The notes under the pieces are model-generated. The model made no database searches. It saw only the letters and a list, made by a program, of their open reading frames with translations, and was not told the origin of the DNA. 64,000 bases of DNA from Desulfobulbus alkaliphilus (GTDB taxonomy: Bacteria; Desulfobacterota; Desulfobulbia; Desulfobulbales; Desulfobulbaceae), in NCBI RefSeq assembly GCF_016918545.1, contig NZ_JAFFQC010000016.1, positions 1 through 64,000 of the forward strand, written 5' to 3'. Positions 62,292 to 64,000 of this stretch are shown piece by piece. Position 1 is the stretch's first letter. Each line of letters begins with the position of its first letter. Position numbers and translations under genes: made by a program.

Positions 62292-64000
62292 TTATTGTTC
62301 CAGCTGCAGAATGGCCACCTGTTCACGGGCCAAACGGGTCCACAAGGGGTCTGTTCCTTTTTCGGCCAGTTCGGTGAAGAGATTAAGGGATTCCTGACGG
62401 TTGTTCATGTACAGGGCAATTTGAGCCAGTCTGAAGCCGGCTTGTTCCGAGCCATGCTCTTGGGCTGCCAAACGGCGGAAGAGAGGGGCGGCCAGAGTGA
62501 GCTGGCCAGTTTGGAAGTAGGATTCCGCCAGGTAAAAAAGGGGCTCGCCTGCATTGAGGTACTGTTCAAGGTTCGGGTCACTGAGTATGGTGATCACTTG
62601 ATCCCATTGCTGTTCGGTGAAAAAGATGTGGGCGCCGAGGAGGCTGAGCTGGGGTGTTTGCATCTGATGGTTGCTTTGCAGAAGGCGGATGGCCTGTGCA
62701 GAGCGACCGCTTGCAAAAATAGCCTGCACCTTGAGGTGAAAAATTTCCGGACCGTCTTGTCCCTGAGGATAACGGTGGAGATAACGGTCGGCGAACTCCT
62801 CAGCCCGGACATATTGACCGGCGGACAGAAGGGTGGTGATAAAAGGCAGGTACAGCTGTTCAGATTCTTCCGGAAGAGCAACTTCAAAGAGGTACTGATA
62901 GGTCTGAATGGTCTCAGCGACGAGACCGAGGGCACTGTACGCCTCGGCAACATCATACAACAGGTCGGTGCCCAGCCAGCCGCGGGCAAAATACCCTCTG
63001 TTCTGCATGGCCAGGGTCAGTGCCTGAACATACTCCTGGTCGCTGACCAGTTGTCGTATCACGCCAGGAAGTTGCTGAAAAAGCAGGGCCATGGTTTCGG
63101 TGCGCAGAGTTCCGCTTTGAAAAGCACGGAGGATGTCCATGCACTGTTCTACGCTTGCTCGGCGGTCTCCGGCAAGGGCATTGACCAGGGCCTGCTTGAA
63201 GAACGCCTCTTCCCGCAGGGAAACACTGCCGGCTTCTCGGCCCAGGCGGCTGTACAAAGTGGCGGCGGTTGCTGCATCGATACGTCCCGAGAGGTAATCC
63301 AGATCAGTTTGCCTGAGCAGGGCACGTTCGCCCCCTTCCGTGTGGGGAAAAGCATCTCGGATCTGGACCAGAGCGATTCTGCCGCTGCGTTCTGTTTCCG
63401 GAAGGTGCAACCTCGACTGAGCCCCCCGAAACAGAGCCAGATCCTGATATGGTTCATTCCTGAGCAATTCACTCAAGAGCTGATACCTTTCTCCTGCTTC
63501 ACGGTACTGCTGGTTCCTGTACAAGGCATCACTGAAGCGGGCCAGAGACATCGGATCGCCAAGGAGCAGTTCCGGTCGTCGTTCATGCACTTCTCGGTAG
63601 CTATCCAGGGCCGCCCGAATATTGTCGGCATCATACAGGAGGTCGGCCTGCCGTAGCAGGTGGAGGTCAGGCAACATCGGGTCGTTGTCCGTGGATGCTT
63701 CAGCAAGTATGCGGCCTGCCTCGGCGGGCCGACCGGATGCGAGGACTGTTTCGGCTAAAATCATGGCACAGTGACCGGGAAAAAGAGCGATAGTATTCAT
63801 GTGCCGGCACAGGTATTTCAGTTCATGGGCTGCGGAATGGACCCTGCCGTTGTCTGCTTTGAGATAGAGAAAAAGCAGTTGAGCCAGGGTGGCCATCGGG
63901 GTATCGGGATATTCCCGGGCGATGCCTTGCAGGAGCAGGTAGGGTTCCTGATATTCTTTGGCTCGGACCAGAGCTTCGGCATAGGTGAGCAGGAGGCGCT
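62292..64000 (-). CDS. TPR-rich protein, 5' end outside the window
   Basis: The frame is open to the right window edge, giving at least 569 residues. It is made of tetratricopeptide-like helical pairs throughout (for example YREAGERYQLLSELLRNEPY, VAEAYSALGLVAETIQTYQY and LAQIALYMNNRQESLNLFTE). No catalytic motif is visible. Large TPR proteins next to flagellar loci may serve as scaffolds, but the function is unknown; a signal peptide would lie beyond the edge. Confidence 0.8.
   Translation of the reverse strand, partial: RLLLTYAEALVRAKEYQEPYLLLQGIAREYPDTPMATLAQLLFLYLKADNGRVHSAAHELKYLCRHMNTIALFPGHCAMILAETVLASGRPAEAGRILAEASTDNDPMLPDLHLLRQADLLYDADNIRAALDSYREVHERRPELLLGDPMSLARFSDALYRNQQYREAGERYQLLSELLRNEPYQDLALFRGAQSRLHLPETERSGRIALVQIRDAFPHTEGGERALLRQTDLDYLSGRIDAATAATLYSRLGREAGSVSLREEAFFKQALVNALAGDRRASVEQCMDILRAFQSGTLRTETMALLFQQLPGVIRQLVSDQEYVQALTLAMQNRGYFARGWLGTDLLYDVAEAYSALGLVAETIQTYQYLFEVALPEESEQLYLPFITTLLSAGQYVRAEEFADRYLHRYPQGQDGPEIFHLKVQAIFASGRSAQAIRLLQSNHQMQTPQLSLLGAHIFFTEQQWDQVITILSDPNLEQYLNAGEPLFYLAESYFQTGQLTLAAPLFRRLAAQEHGSEQAGFRLAQIALYMNNRQESLNLFTELAEKGTDPLWTRLAREQVAILQLEQ

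Noticed and set aside
62286-63656. 456-codon open frame on the plus strand
   Set aside because: It is antisense to the TPR protein, whose helical repeats are convincing; the plus-strand peptide has no family features.
1-64000. tRNA, rRNA or CRISPR arrays
   Set aside because: I saw no cloverleaf ends, rRNA signature or regularly spaced repeats; the repeats present are gene duplications and intergenic palindromes.

Overview
The window looks like a chromosomal stretch from a polarly flagellated, Gram-negative, sulfate-reducer-like member of Desulfobacterota (Desulfobulbales-type gene content and protein style). Taxonomy is inferred from gene content only. Nearly all genes are on the minus strand, so the biological reading direction is from the right end to the left.

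Right and centre (about 20.5-64 kb): an almost complete flagellar regulon. Reading leftwards from 64 kb: a TPR protein (cut by the window edge), flgB-flgC-fliE, fliF-fliG-fliH-fliI-fliJ-motE-fliK-flgD-flgE, motA-motB-fliL-fliM-fliN-fliO-fliP-fliQ-fliR, flhB-flhA-flhF-flhG-fliA plus a small membrane HTH-like protein, flgF, flgG-flgA-flgH-flgI-flgJ, an unknown gene then flgM-flgN, flgK-flgL, csrA-fliW, two flagellin genes, flaG-fliD-fliS and a fliT-like gene. Basal body, export gate, rotor, stator, hook, filament, chaperones, sigma-28/anti-sigma-28, number/placement control (FlhF/FlhG) and flagellin translation control (CsrA/FliW) are all present. Chemotaxis genes and a sigma-54 master activator are not in the window. 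I find sigma-28-type promoters with the same 16-nt spacing in front of both flagellins, flgK and the flgM operon, and a perfect sigma-54 -24/-12 box upstream of motA. At least six operon junctions carry a copy of a roughly 110-125 bp dispersed element with inverted ends (CCTGAATCCGTGA type).

Middle-left (about 9-20.2 kb): two tandem PilZ (c-di-GMP receptor-like) genes, a secreted FecR-domain protein, and an exopolysaccharide assembly locus: Wza-type export lipoprotein, O-antigen-ligase/Wzy-type membrane protein, PHP-type tyrosine phosphatase, Wzz/Wzc-type tyrosine autokinase, a TPR protein and a membrane-anchored J-domain protein. The locus then breaks up: an unidentified C-terminal fragment and a NusG/RfaH-type gene truncated after its N-terminal domain.

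Left end (0-8.7 kb): an accessory, rearranged region. It holds four tandem copies of an Rpn-family PD-(D/E)XK nuclease gene (one intact, three broken) plus two smaller remnants. All copies keep an in-frame internal start with a strong Shine-Dalgarno sequence that would produce only the C-terminal part, as in the known RpnL/RpnS nuclease-inhibitor arrangement. Three copies carry the same 80-bp palindromic REP/RAYT-like element at the same site. Further left are a SAM methyltransferase, a truncated polysaccharide flippase and an IS110-family insertion sequence.
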